37,050 bases of DNA, from assembly GCF_900115465.1 (NCBI RefSeq), contig NZ_FOWN01000027.1:1-37050 (forward strand), in the 5' to 3' direction. The notes under the pieces were generated by a model. The model ran no database searches and had not been told where the DNA came from. It was given only the letters and a program-made list of their open reading frames with translations. Source of the stretch: Halolactibacillus alkaliphilus. Its GTDB lineage: Bacteria > Bacillota > Bacilli > Bacillales > Amphibacillaceae. A program made the translations under genes and the position numbers. This document shows, in pieces, positions 25,401 through 33,365 of the stretch. How positions within the stretch are numbered: the first letter of the stretch is position 1; each line of letters starts with the position of its first letter.

Positions 25401-26252
25401 CTAATGAAAAGTCCGTGTTCGCTCGTGAAATGCCTGTTTTTCAGCTCGATAAATGGAGGGTGCTAGATTGTTTTGCTTCTTAAATACTTTAGCAAAGTAG
25501 TTACCGTTTTTGTATCCGACCTTATGTGCGATATCGGCAATTGGTAGTGTTGTATTCGCTAATAGTTCCATTGCTTGCTGCATTCTTAAACTTGTTAAAT
25601 AGTCAATAGGTGTCTTTTTTGTATAGTGTTTAAATAGTCGAGAAAAGTGATACATAGAAAGGCCAGATGCTTGATGCAATATAGATAAATCGAGATCTTC
25701 GTGAAACTGCGTATGAATCACATCAAGGGCTTGTTGAATAACAAAGGGCACGTTTGGTTTTTCTAGCGTCGTTAAAGTGTTCATTAACTCCATTAAAAAT
25801 ACATAACTTTCTTTTGAAGCTTGAAAAACGGCGTGCAACTGTCCCCGTTTTGCGAGTGAGAGCGTATATTTTAACTGATTTATCACCCGGCTTTTCGGAT
25901 GAACTGACAAAACACATTGATTTTCAGCCAATGTGTTGATGATATTTAACGCAAACTCACCTGAAAGTGTGATATAGATAAATCGCCATGACGTCGATGT
26001 CTCTGGTAAATAATACGTATGGTCACTCGGTATTTTAACAAGAAAGGCGTCACCTGGCCCTAAATGATGCCGCTCGTTTTCATATTCTAATATTCCCGCG
26101 CCGCTTAGCGTGTATTGAAATAAAACTGTATTTATATCTGGTAGATTGTTGCCAGACCAAAAATAGTTAGCTGTATGCACTTCTTCGCCGATCGCATATA
26201 GACAAACAGGTACGAGATGACTGTCGTTATAACTAAAACCAAAAGTATTCAT
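25401..26252 (-). CDS. AraC-family transcriptional regulator with cupin sensor
   Basis: The N-terminal half is a cupin-type sugar sensor (LEYENERHHLGPGDAFLVKIPSDHTYYLP). The C-terminal 100 residues contain the two HTH motifs of the AraC/XylS family (LSILHQASGLSMYHFSRLFK and PIADIAHKVGYKNGNYFAKVFKK). It is 283 aa from the ATG at 26252, which has GGGAG upstream. An in-frame ATG 12 codons earlier lacks a site. It is divergent from the GH51 gene and upstream of the GH27 gene on its own strand. It is probably the local activator, with an L-arabinose-containing sugar as likely effector (inference). Confidence 0.9.
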   Translation of the reverse strand: MNTFGFSYNDSHLVPVCLYAIGEEVHTANYFWSGNNLPDINTVLFQYTLSGAGILEYENERHHLGPGDAFLVKIPSDHTYYLPETSTSWRFIYITLSGEFALNIINTLAENQCVLSVHPKSRVINQLKYTLSLAKRGQLHAVFQASKESYVFLMELMNTLTTLEKPNVPFVIQQALDVIHTQFHEDLDLSILHQASGLSMYHFSRLFKHYTKKTPIDYLTSLRMQQAMELLANTTLPIADIAHKVGYKNGNYFAKVFKKQNNLAPSIYRAEKQAFHERTRTFH

Positions 26253-26292
26253 GGTCAATATCTCCCTTTTTAAAATAGTTGTTTGCACGAGT

Positions 26293-26308
26293 GATAATAA
26301 GTATTATC
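26293..26308. promoter_or_regulatory. Palindrome in the divergent araC / GH51 intergenic region
   Basis: GATAATA-AG-TATTATC, perfect 7-bp arms. A looser repeat AAGTTTA (26324-26330) / TAAACTT (26348-26354) lies next to it. These are candidate regulator sites in the 238-bp divergent spacer. Confidence 0.4.
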
Positions 26309-26358
26309 TTAACACATTCGTATAAGTTTATCGATATTATCAATAGTTAAACTTTATA

Positions 26359-26372
26359 AATAAGCGCTTTAA
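26359..26372. promoter_or_regulatory. Weak cre-like site (catabolite control)
   Basis: Centred on AAGCGCTTT, it fits the CcpA consensus TGWNANCGNTNWCA except at three defined positions. The position, about 30 bases upstream of the GH51 -35, is plausible but the match is poor. Confidence 0.25.
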
Positions 26373-26402
26373 GCTGTTTTAAAGATTAAAAATAATTAAC
26401 AC

Positions 26403-26430
26403 TTGAAATAAAATTAAAAGATATTATAAT
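26403..26430 (+). promoter_or_regulatory. Promoter of the GH51 gene
   Basis: TTGAAA (26403-26408), 16 bases, TATAAT (26425-26430), followed by a leader of about 55 bases. Confidence 0.7.
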
Positions 26431-26490
26431 GGTTGTAAGTACATGTTACTTTGAAGCATAGACTGTTTTTTAAAAAGGAGAGAACATAGG

Positions 26491-29400
26491 ATGACTAACA
26501 ATGTAAGCCCTTCCTTAAAGCGTACCCTTATCGCGCATTATCCATTTGATGACAAGGAATATATAGGTAAAGATATCAGTGGAAATGGACAGGACCTCGC
26601 GCCACTTGGCATACAGCCACCAAAAGTTACAGAGGTTGCCGGTAAATTTGCGGCAGAGTTTTTTGGGGGTGCAAACGGGACAGGATATTTAAAATGTCCT
26701 CAATATATCTTAAATGGTGTTAGTGATGAAAGTGGTCTTAGTATATCTACTTGGGTATATTTAAAAGCAGGTGAAAATGTCTGGGAGCGGATTTTTGACT
26801 TTGGCAAAGGGCAAGCAGGCCCTTATCTATTTATGACACGTCAATTTCGTAGTGTCCTTTTTAATGGACAAGATATTGCGACTGACGCAAACACAACGTA
26901 TCCAACAGGTGAATGGATGCACGTTGTTTTAGCTATCTCCCCAACACTAAGAGGCAAGCAATCAAGTGCTGGTCCTAAAGTTTATGTGAACGGCAGTTTA
27001 GTCGGTGACGGCTCTATTTCACAAACGTCAAGTGGCACATATAAAGCCTTTAGAGAATGGTTTCAAACAGTTGAAGCAGAAGGGGTATACCAACAGAATT
27101 ATATTGGGAAATCTCAATTTGACGCCGATACAGATTTTAAAGGCGCCCTCAGTGATTTTAGAATATATAAGTGTGCTTTAACTCAGGCTGATGTGATTGA
27201 TGTCATGTGTGAATCACTTGATGATGAGAAAATCGTTGCTTTAGCAAAAGAGTATGAGTTAGTATCACCACTTAAGTTAATTCAGAAAAACATAAAATTA
27301 ACAGAACAACTTATGGGTGAAAAAGTGACAGTGAAATGGACCTCATCAAAACCACATGTATTGAGTGACCAAGGAATAGTGAAAGCTATTAATCAAGCTG
27401 AAAAAGTAAAATTAACAGCAACGCTAAGGAAAGGGACTGTCGAAAAGGAAGTAGCTTATTATGTCACAGTATTACCTAAAAGCTTCCCAACACATGAACT
27501 TATTATAGAAGATGAAGACAATTTAATAGACATTCCTCCACACATGTATGGTCTATTCTATGAAGATATTAATAATGCTGCAGATGGTGGTATATATGCT
27601 GAGTATGTTCAAAACAGATCATTTGAATCTTTTGTCTTTGATACCTACGATCATCAATCGGGGGCTTGTGGTTGTTCGACTGGAAGAAATCACGCACCAT
27701 TACACATGTGGTTCGGTGATTTAGATCAAGTAGAGGTTAAAACAAAAAACAATCTCAATATGCATTTGAATCTTAAAGACAAAGAAATTAATGCCCACTA
27801 TGTCAGGTTGCATGGTGGAGCAAGATTAATAAATAAAGGCTATACAGATAATAACCACGAACCAGCGATGGCCTTTAAATCGGATGAAAGGTATGAGTTT
27901 AGCGTATGGGCTAAAGCGAAGCGGGAAACAGTACTTCAAGTGACTCTAACAGATGGCGCGCATAACGATATCAGTGAAAAAGTCTCACTAACGATTAATG
28001 GGGATAGTACATGGCGAAAGTATCAAGCCACCACATTAAGAGCGGAAAAAACGTGTCTTGGGCAACTGGTTGTGCAGGCGGAGAGTACGGTTGACATAGA
28101 TTTTGTTTCGCTTATGCCTAGAGACGTGTGGGGTTTTAAAGAAGAGGAAGGTTCACAAAGTGCACATCAAAATTATTTAGGGAATCCTAATTATCGTTTA
28201 AGAAAAGACCTTGTTCTAGCACTTAAAGACCTTCACCCCAAGTTTCTGAGGTTCCCAGGTGGTTGTATAAGTGAAGGCTCGTATATATGGGAAAATGTCT
28301 ATGAATGGAAGGATTCTATTGGTGATGTCGAAACACGTAAAGAAAACTTCAATGTGTGGGGTTACATGATGACAATGGGCTTGGGTTATATGGAGTACTT
28401 CCAATTAGCTGAAGACTTAAATGCTACCCCACTCCCAGTTATGGCCTGTGGCGTCCTTTGCCAAGCGCGTTCAGATTATGTCCATCCTGCTGGAGGAAAG
28501 TTACGTGATGCGTTTGTTAAAAGTTTTACTGATCTGATTGATTTTGCGATTAGTCAAGATATAGAAAATAATCCATGGGCAAAAATAAGAACTCAGATGG
28601 GACACCCCAAGCCTTTTGACTTACGATATTTAGGGATTGGCAATGAAAACTGGGGAACAGAACTTTATGCCAACTTTGCTTATTTCAAAGCAAAAATCGA
28701 ACAATATATGTCTATTCACTACCCAGATCATTTACTGACCATTATTTCCACTGTTGGAGCCCAAGCTGATGATGAAGCATTCCAAGATGGATGGAAGTAT
28801 TTAGCGGGTGATATGCCTTCGCCACAAGAAGTGACGTTCACTGATGGTGAAAAAGATTTTACGGAGTTAGTAGATTGGTATGAAAACGCAAGTGATTTTA
28901 TGGATACGATCGCAGATGAGCATTATTACCGATCAAATGATTATTTGCTCCAAAATGTCGATCGATATAATTATTACGAACGTGTCTATGACGAGACTGG
29001 TCATTTAGATGAAGCATTAACACCTAAAGTGTTTGTCGGTGAATTTGCATCGACAGATAAAAATACATTGATGGGGGCCATTAGTGAAGCGGCAATTATG
29101 ACCGGTTATGAAAATAATGCCGATGTTGTGAGATTAGTTGCTTACGCGCCACTCTTTAATAAAGTGCTTACTGATCAAACTTATCGTTGGACACCGGATC
29201 TTATTTGGTTTGATGATACGTCCGTCTGGTTTACACCAAACTATTATGTTCAACAGTTGTTTAGTGGCTATTTAGGTGAAAAGGTGCTTAACACATCTAT
29301 TAAGTCTTATAAAGATGCACAACTGGTGATAAATAAACCGACCGGTGGTATTAGTATTGCGACAACCACAGCGACGGTCTTAGTAAAAGAGATTACCGTT

Positions 29401-30225
29401 AAAAGCATAGTGGATGGTAAGACTTTATTTTACCAAGATTTTACCCAACCACTAGACGCACGATTAAAAGCTATACCAGGAAGTTCAGGTTATGACCAAG
29501 TTACTTCAGGCCTTGTTTTGAATGCGCAAGCACAAGGGCAAAATGGTCTTTATCTACTTGCTGATTGGTCTGATTATGAAGTTTCTTGTAAGGTGGAAAA
29601 AATCTCAGGAGATGCGGGGATCTTTTTAGGTGTTGGTTTGCAGTCAATGCAGCCCGAAAGTAAAACGTTAATTGAATACGCTATTTTACCTGACGGGCAC
29701 TACACTGGAGTAAAAGTTTTTAAAAATGGCGTTGAAGGGTATACCCTTGGCGACTACTCTTCAAGTAGTTTAGCAGGAAATCTTAGACGTGTTCATGATG
29801 ATGCTTTTAGTTGTGAAAGGGATTATACGGTCAATGTGAACTATCATGGTGCCAAGCGCACTTTAACTTGTCAATATTACAGTGACATTAATACGAGTGA
29901 TCGTTTAGTCTATAAACTAGATGCCTATAACAACGATATCTTTACATCCGTTACGAAAGATGACGCATACGTTTACGTAAAGTTAGTAAATGCAGAGGCC
30001 TATGATAAGTTGGTTACACTAAGATTGCCGCACCTACCTGTGCAATCTGTTATTAGCACGGTGCTTGTCACTGGAGATGAGTCCATCGTTCATGAGCCGA
30101 ATATTAATAAAAAAGGTCAAGAAGTCGTCAGACCTGTTTTTGACACAATCGATTTATCTCAAACAGATCAGACGGTTCCCTTACCTAAGTATAGTGTCTT
30201 AGTATTAAAACTCACCCGATTATAA
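26491..30225 (+). CDS. Modular GH51-type alpha-L-arabinofuranosidase
   Basis: The protein has 1244 aa and several domains. Residues about 10-240 form a LamG/concanavalin-like domain (LIAHYPFDD, IFDFGKGQAGPYLFM, FKGALSDFRIYK). About 250-330 is an Ig-like domain (VTVKWTSSKPHVLSDQGIVKA). From about 340 comes a GH51 arabinofuranosidase: MYGLFYEDINNAADGGIYAEY at the start, a carbohydrate-binding insert (about 420-550), then the barrel with LRFPGGCISEG. The acid/base is E719 in GIGNENWG, and the nucleophile is E851 in FVGEFAST. The arabinofuranosidase C-terminal beta domain is split by an extra jelly-roll-like segment (about 985-1125), where QDFTQPLDARLKAIPG begins. There is no signal peptide, so it is predicted to be cytoplasmic, which is odd for a LamG-bearing protein. 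The likely substrate is terminal arabinose on imported oligosaccharides. Confidence 0.88.
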   Translation: MTNNVSPSLKRTLIAHYPFDDKEYIGKDISGNGQDLAPLGIQPPKVTEVAGKFAAEFFGGANGTGYLKCPQYILNGVSDESGLSISTWVYLKAGENVWERIFDFGKGQAGPYLFMTRQFRSVLFNGQDIATDANTTYPTGEWMHVVLAISPTLRGKQSSAGPKVYVNGSLVGDGSISQTSSGTYKAFREWFQTVEAEGVYQQNYIGKSQFDADTDFKGALSDFRIYKCALTQADVIDVMCESLDDEKIVALAKEYELVSPLKLIQKNIKLTEQLMGEKVTVKWTSSKPHVLSDQGIVKAINQAEKVKLTATLRKGTVEKEVAYYVTVLPKSFPTHELIIEDEDNLIDIPPHMYGLFYEDINNAADGGIYAEYVQNRSFESFVFDTYDHQSGACGCSTGRNHAPLHMWFGDLDQVEVKTKNNLNMHLNLKDKEINAHYVRLHGGARLINKGYTDNNHEPAMAFKSDERYEFSVWAKAKRETVLQVTLTDGAHNDISEKVSLTINGDSTWRKYQATTLRAEKTCLGQLVVQAESTVDIDFVSLMPRDVWGFKEEEGSQSAHQNYLGNPNYRLRKDLVLALKDLHPKFLRFPGGCISEGSYIWENVYEWKDSIGDVETRKENFNVWGYMMTMGLGYMEYFQLAEDLNATPLPVMACGVLCQARSDYVHPAGGKLRDAFVKSFTDLIDFAISQDIENNPWAKIRTQMGHPKPFDLRYLGIGNENWGTELYANFAYFKAKIEQYMSIHYPDHLLTIISTVGAQADDEAFQDGWKYLAGDMPSPQEVTFTDGEKDFTELVDWYENASDFMDTIADEHYYRSNDYLLQNVDRYNYYERVYDETGHLDEALTPKVFVGEFASTDKNTLMGAISEAAIMTGYENNADVVRLVAYAPLFNKVLTDQTYRWTPDLIWFDDTSVWFTPNYYVQQLFSGYLGEKVLNTSIKSYKDAQLVINKPTGGISIATTTATVLVKEITVKSIVDGKTLFYQDFTQPLDARLKAIPGSSGYDQVTSGLVLNAQAQGQNGLYLLADWSDYEVSCKVEKISGDAGIFLGVGLQSMQPESKTLIEYAILPDGHYTGVKVFKNGVEGYTLGDYSSSSLAGNLRRVHDDAFSCERDYTVNVNYHGAKRTLTCQYYSDINTSDRLVYKLDAYNNDIFTSVTKDDAYVYVKLVNAEAYDKLVTLRLPHLPVQSVISTVLVTGDESIVHEPNINKKGQEVVRPVFDTIDLSQTDQTVPLPKYSVLVLKLTRL

Positions 30226-30236
30226 TAAGTGTTTTC

Positions 30237-30270
30237 AATAGGAGAAGCGCGTGACGCTTCTCCTATTTGA
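30237..30270 (+). terminator. Terminator after the GH51 gene
   Basis: Perfect 13-bp stem AATAGGAGAAGCG / CGCTTCTCCTATT with a 5-base loop; the T tract is short. Confidence 0.75.
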
Positions 30271-30403
30271 CGTTATTAGCCGAGCCAAAGAAAAGGTCGC
30301 AGCTTAAGATGTGTAGGGGTGAGATTTCTCTAGATGAGTCATAAGCAAAATCTCAGAATTATACTGCTACTTTTGATATGATAATCTTCAGGAGGTGATC
30401 GCT

Positions 30404-31450
30404 ATGACAAAGGTCACATTAGATATTTTAAGGTTCACTGGAGACCATTATCAATTTGGTTACGAACAAGGCAAACAATTAAAAGGAAGTTTTCTGATAT
30501 CACAACGCCAACAACAATTTAATAAGCGGAAAACAACACATTTTTTAACGGATAGCGATGAAGCTCTAAGTTTACTAAAAGTATTTCACTCACCGCTTAT
30601 CAATGAAATTTATGGACTAAGAGATGCGCTTGAGATTGATATAGATGAAGCTATTCGGCATTTTGCAGGTTACTATCAAGAGGTAGCTAAAAGTGGTTGT
30701 TCCATTATGAGCGGCACGGATTATTTTGTGCGTAATTACGACTCTCATCCAGATAGTTATGAAGGAAGACTTGTTATTTATCAACCAACAGATGGCGGTT
30801 ATCACTCAATGGGTCCTTCTATGCAGATCACTGGTCGTACAGATGGAGTCAATGAAAAAGGGCTTATCGTTGGCTATAATTTTACTAATCGTCGACATTC
30901 AGGTGATGGTTTTATTTGTAATATGGTTGCTCGAATTCTTCTTGAAACGGCAAGTAATATAGATGAAGCATTTAAAATTCTAAAGTCTCTCCCTCATAGA
31001 CGGAGCTTTTCGTATGTTCTCAAAGATTTATCAGGGGATTCTATAGTCGTTGAAGCATCTCCAAGAGATGTTGTAAAACGACAAGCGTATATGTGTACAA
31101 ATCATTTTGAAATCCTTAAAGAAGATAATCGTTATCAATATGATGAATCAAGCGAACGCTTAAGTAACATTAAACATGTATGGCATCCAAATCATTCAAT
31201 GATCAGTGCGTATCAAGCCTTTAATGAACGAAAGACGGCTATTTTTTCAAACGATTATCAACATAGTTCTGGTACATTGCATACCATTGTTTATAATCCT
31301 AAAGCACGCACTGCTTTAGTTGGTGTTGGCCAGCAAGCACAGCCGGTAGCTATTCATTTAGACGAGACACACAATGCAACGAAAGTAAATGTTAAAAAAA
31401 TTCGCGGTGTCATTAATTGGCCAAGACCCTATTTGAACGATCGGTATTAG
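30404..31450 (+). CDS. C45-type Ntn hydrolase (acyltransferase/peptidase family)
   Basis: The protein resembles the isopenicillin-N acyltransferase-like family (peptidase C45, PF03417), in which an internal cysteine becomes the N-terminal nucleophile after self-cleavage. The candidate nucleophile is C99 in AKSGCSIMSGTDYFVRNYDSH; GCS followed by a RNYD motif is the usual pattern. Downstream DGVNEKGLIVGYNFTNRR and GFICNMVARILLETASNIDEA match the family core. It has 348 aa from ATG 30404, 7 bases after AGGAGGTG; an in-frame GTG at 30395 is inside that site. There is no signal peptide. The substrate is unknown: bacterial relatives include amidases and bile-salt-hydrolase-like enzymes. It is monocistronic by appearance. 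Confidence 0.8.
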   Translation: MTKVTLDILRFTGDHYQFGYEQGKQLKGSFLISQRQQQFNKRKTTHFLTDSDEALSLLKVFHSPLINEIYGLRDALEIDIDEAIRHFAGYYQEVAKSGCSIMSGTDYFVRNYDSHPDSYEGRLVIYQPTDGGYHSMGPSMQITGRTDGVNEKGLIVGYNFTNRRHSGDGFICNMVARILLETASNIDEAFKILKSLPHRRSFSYVLKDLSGDSIVVEASPRDVVKRQAYMCTNHFEILKEDNRYQYDESSERLSNIKHVWHPNHSMISAYQAFNERKTAIFSNDYQHSSGTLHTIVYNPKARTALVGVGQQAQPVAIHLDETHNATKVNVKKIRGVINWPRPYLNDRY

Positions 31451-31499
31451 AGAATTTGTCACAAACTTGTGTTAACATCTTATTTTTATAGTAAACTTA

Positions 31500-31508
31500 T
31501 GGTAAAAT
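31500..31508 (+). promoter_or_regulatory. Possible extended -10 promoter for the DUF4234 unit
   Basis: TGGTAAAAT (TGn plus TAAAAT) 44 bases before the gene. A second TATAAT (31530-31535) would start transcription inside the ribosome binding site and seems less likely. Confidence 0.35.
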
Positions 31509-31551
31509 CGTTTTGTAACATATTCAGTGTATAATGAAACGAGGTGAAAAA

Positions 31552-31899
31552 ATGATAAAAGAACGTAGCGTGGCCATGGTCATTATCTTATCCCTTATAA
31601 CTTGTGGTTTGTATAACTTGTATTGGTTTTATGCGATCACTGAAGAATTAAGCTACGCATCGAATGATGCAAACTTTTCAGGTGCAAAAAGTCTTATTTT
31701 CTTATTTTTAACTTGTGGTCTCTATGCTTTTTTCTGGTATTATATAGTGGGTCAGAAAATGGCAGAGTTACAGCGTCAAAACAGTATGCTAGTGAAAGAT
31801 AATGGTGTTTTATATATTATCTTAAGTATTTTTGGTTTTTCTATTATCGCCGATGCGATAATTCAAGCAGAAATGAATAAGTTTGTTCGAGTTCTATAG
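31552..31899 (+). CDS. DUF4234 membrane protein
   Basis: A 115-aa small membrane protein with two related halves. ILSLITCGLYNLYWFYAIT (about 10-28) and FLFLTCGLYAFFWYYIVGQ (about 48-66) both carry the CGLY..YW/FWYY signature of DUF4234 (PF14018), and a third hydrophobic helix is near 84-100. Function is unknown. I place the start at ATG 31552, with GAGGTG 5 bases upstream. The upstream in-frame ATG at 31534 overlaps a TATAAT and has no site. It is the first gene of a short tandem with the DUF2752 gene. Confidence 0.8.
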   Translation: MIKERSVAMVIILSLITCGLYNLYWFYAITEELSYASNDANFSGAKSLIFLFLTCGLYAFFWYYIVGQKMAELQRQNSMLVKDNGVLYIILSIFGFSIIADAIIQAEMNKFVRVL

Positions 31900-31922
31900 T
31901 GATTAAGAAGGTGGGTGAGGGT

Positions 31923-32312
31923 GTGAAGCATTACATTAAACGACTAGATAAGCGGATTCTTATTGGTTTAGGCTTTGTAAGTGTAGGTGTTCTTTACCTA
32001 AAGGTATTATCGCCAACATTTAACATACATATCCCGTGTCCGATTAAGCATGTGACCGGATTTGATTGTCCTGGTTGTGGTATGACTCGCCTCTCACTTA
32101 GCTTATTGGAGGGAGATCTTTATCAAGCCTTCCGCTACAACAGCTTGATATTCATTCTCATCCCACTCTTTATGGTATATTATTATTCAGTCAGTAAAGG
32201 TAAGAAGAAAATGAGTGACTATTTACTTTACAGCATGCTTATTATGACCGTTCTATTTGGCATTTTACGTAATGTGCCGATGTTTTCATTTTTAGCACCG
32301 ACACTTGTCTAA
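31923..32312 (+). CDS. DUF2752 membrane protein
   Basis: The signature CPIKHVTGFDCPGCGMTRLSLSLLEGDLYQAFRYN (about residues 38-72) is that of DUF2752 (PF10825), small membrane proteins with a conserved CPGCGMTR motif of unknown function. Three hydrophobic helices are visible. I prefer the GTG start at 31923 (129 aa), 7 bases after AAGGTGGG. An in-frame GTG at 31899 overlaps the stop of the DUF4234 gene. The two genes are often neighbours and are clearly co-transcribed here. A terminator follows. Confidence 0.8.
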   Translation: MKHYIKRLDKRILIGLGFVSVGVLYLKVLSPTFNIHIPCPIKHVTGFDCPGCGMTRLSLSLLEGDLYQAFRYNSLIFILIPLFMVYYYSVSKGKKKMSDYLLYSMLIMTVLFGILRNVPMFSFLAPTLV

Positions 32313-32317
32313 GTTTT

Positions 32318-32341
32318 AACCACCTTGCTTAGGTGGTTTTT
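32318..32341 (+). terminator. Terminator after the DUF2752 gene
   Basis: AACCACCT / AGGTGGTT stem, 5-base loop, T tail. It lies upstream of the phosphoesterase start, so longer versions of that reading frame starting at 32325 are not real. Confidence 0.85.
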
Positions 32342-32372
32342 CATTTATCAAAAGAAGAAGGTAAAGCCCTTG

Positions 32373-33194
32373 ATGATTATTTTGATTTGTTTATGTATTT
32401 TACTCATGATCATATGGTACCGGGACACGCGCATTGTTAAAAGACATGATATTAAGTACCATGTTTCGTCATTGAAAAGGCCTCTTCGCCTCGTACAATT
32501 AACCGATTTACATGGCCACATGTTTAAAGGAAAGCTAGATACGCTTTTTAACCTCATAAAAAATGATACCCCAGACTTAATTGTACTTACTGGCGATATG
32601 ATTGATCGTCACACAACGCATATTGATGAAACAGTTAGATTGATACAAAAGTTGACGACATTAGCACCTGTTTACGCTGTTTTGGGGAATCACGAAGTGG
32701 GTCATCCTAAACAAGCAGTGTATTTAGATCAACTTATAAAAATCGGGGTAACAACCCTCATTAATTCGCACGTAGTTCTCGACTGGCATGATAGACCGAT
32801 TCAAATCGTTGGAGTAAATGACCATTCATCTGAACAAGCAAATCTTTTAGAGGCCTTTTCAGGTGTTACACACGCATCTTTTACTATTCTTTTGTCTCAC
32901 TCGCCTTCAATTGTGGATGATCTGACAACAGAACCAGCGCAACTCATTCTTTGTGGCCACACACATGGTGGTCAAATACGCTTACCACTCATCGGTGCGA
33001 TCATTTCTCCAGGTGAAGGTATCTTTCCAAAACGAACCAAAGGTATGTTTAACCTTTCATCAGAGCGTGCACTCTATATTGATAGTGGACTTGGGATGAG
33101 TCGTTTGCCTATAAGGCTCTTTAACCAAAGTCAATATGCGTTTTTTTACTTAGGTGATGAACGCAATTGTGCTGAAAAACCTTTAATTAAATAA
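32373..33194 (+). CDS. Membrane-anchored metallophosphoesterase (YkuE/YaeI-like)
   Basis: A calcineurin-like phosphoesterase with every metal motif: LTDLHGH (DxH), LTGDMID (GD), LGNHEVG (GNH), LLSHSP (H) and LCGHTHGGQIRLP (GHxHGGQ). One N-terminal hydrophobic segment (about 1-18) followed by RDTRIV suggests a membrane anchor with the catalytic domain outside. Relatives (YkuE, YaeI, UDP-diacylglucosamine hydrolase-like) act on lipid-linked phosphates, but the substrate here is unknown. It has 273 aa from ATG 32373; TTG at 32370 is an alternative start. It follows a terminator, so it probably has its own promoter, which I could not place. Confidence 0.88.
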   Translation: MIILICLCILLMIIWYRDTRIVKRHDIKYHVSSLKRPLRLVQLTDLHGHMFKGKLDTLFNLIKNDTPDLIVLTGDMIDRHTTHIDETVRLIQKLTTLAPVYAVLGNHEVGHPKQAVYLDQLIKIGVTTLINSHVVLDWHDRPIQIVGVNDHSSEQANLLEAFSGVTHASFTILLSHSPSIVDDLTTEPAQLILCGHTHGGQIRLPLIGAIISPGEGIFPKRTKGMFNLSSERALYIDSGLGMSRLPIRLFNQSQYAFFYLGDERNCAEKPLIK

Positions 33195-33218
33195 CGAAAA
33201 AAACTTTATTTTTTCGTT
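33193..33218 (+). terminator. AT-rich hairpin after the phosphoesterase gene
   Basis: AACGAAAAAA / TTTTTTCGTT stem overlapping the stop codon. It is low in GC, so a weak terminator at best. Confidence 0.4.
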
Positions 33219-33293
33219 TAACTTATATCCTGCTACAACAAGCTTTGTCTTTTGAGAACGCACACATTGATACACTGATGAGTCTTTGTGCCC

Positions 33294-33322
33294 TCTACAA
33301 TCTATATATATTTGTTTATAAT
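33294..33322 (+). promoter_or_regulatory. Promoter of nrdJ
   Basis: TCTACA (33294-33299), 17 bases, TATAAT (33317-33322). The predicted start point near 33330 supports the GTG start at 33366. I see no cobalamin riboswitch elements in this short leader. Confidence 0.65.
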
Positions 33323-33365
33323 ATAAAAGATGTCTATATCTAGTATTTTATCAGGAGGCGATACT

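Noticed and set aside
31460-31471. CACAA-AC-TTGTG palindrome before the DUF4234 gene.
   Set aside because: It is too short and does not match Rex, Fnr or other known sites well enough to call.
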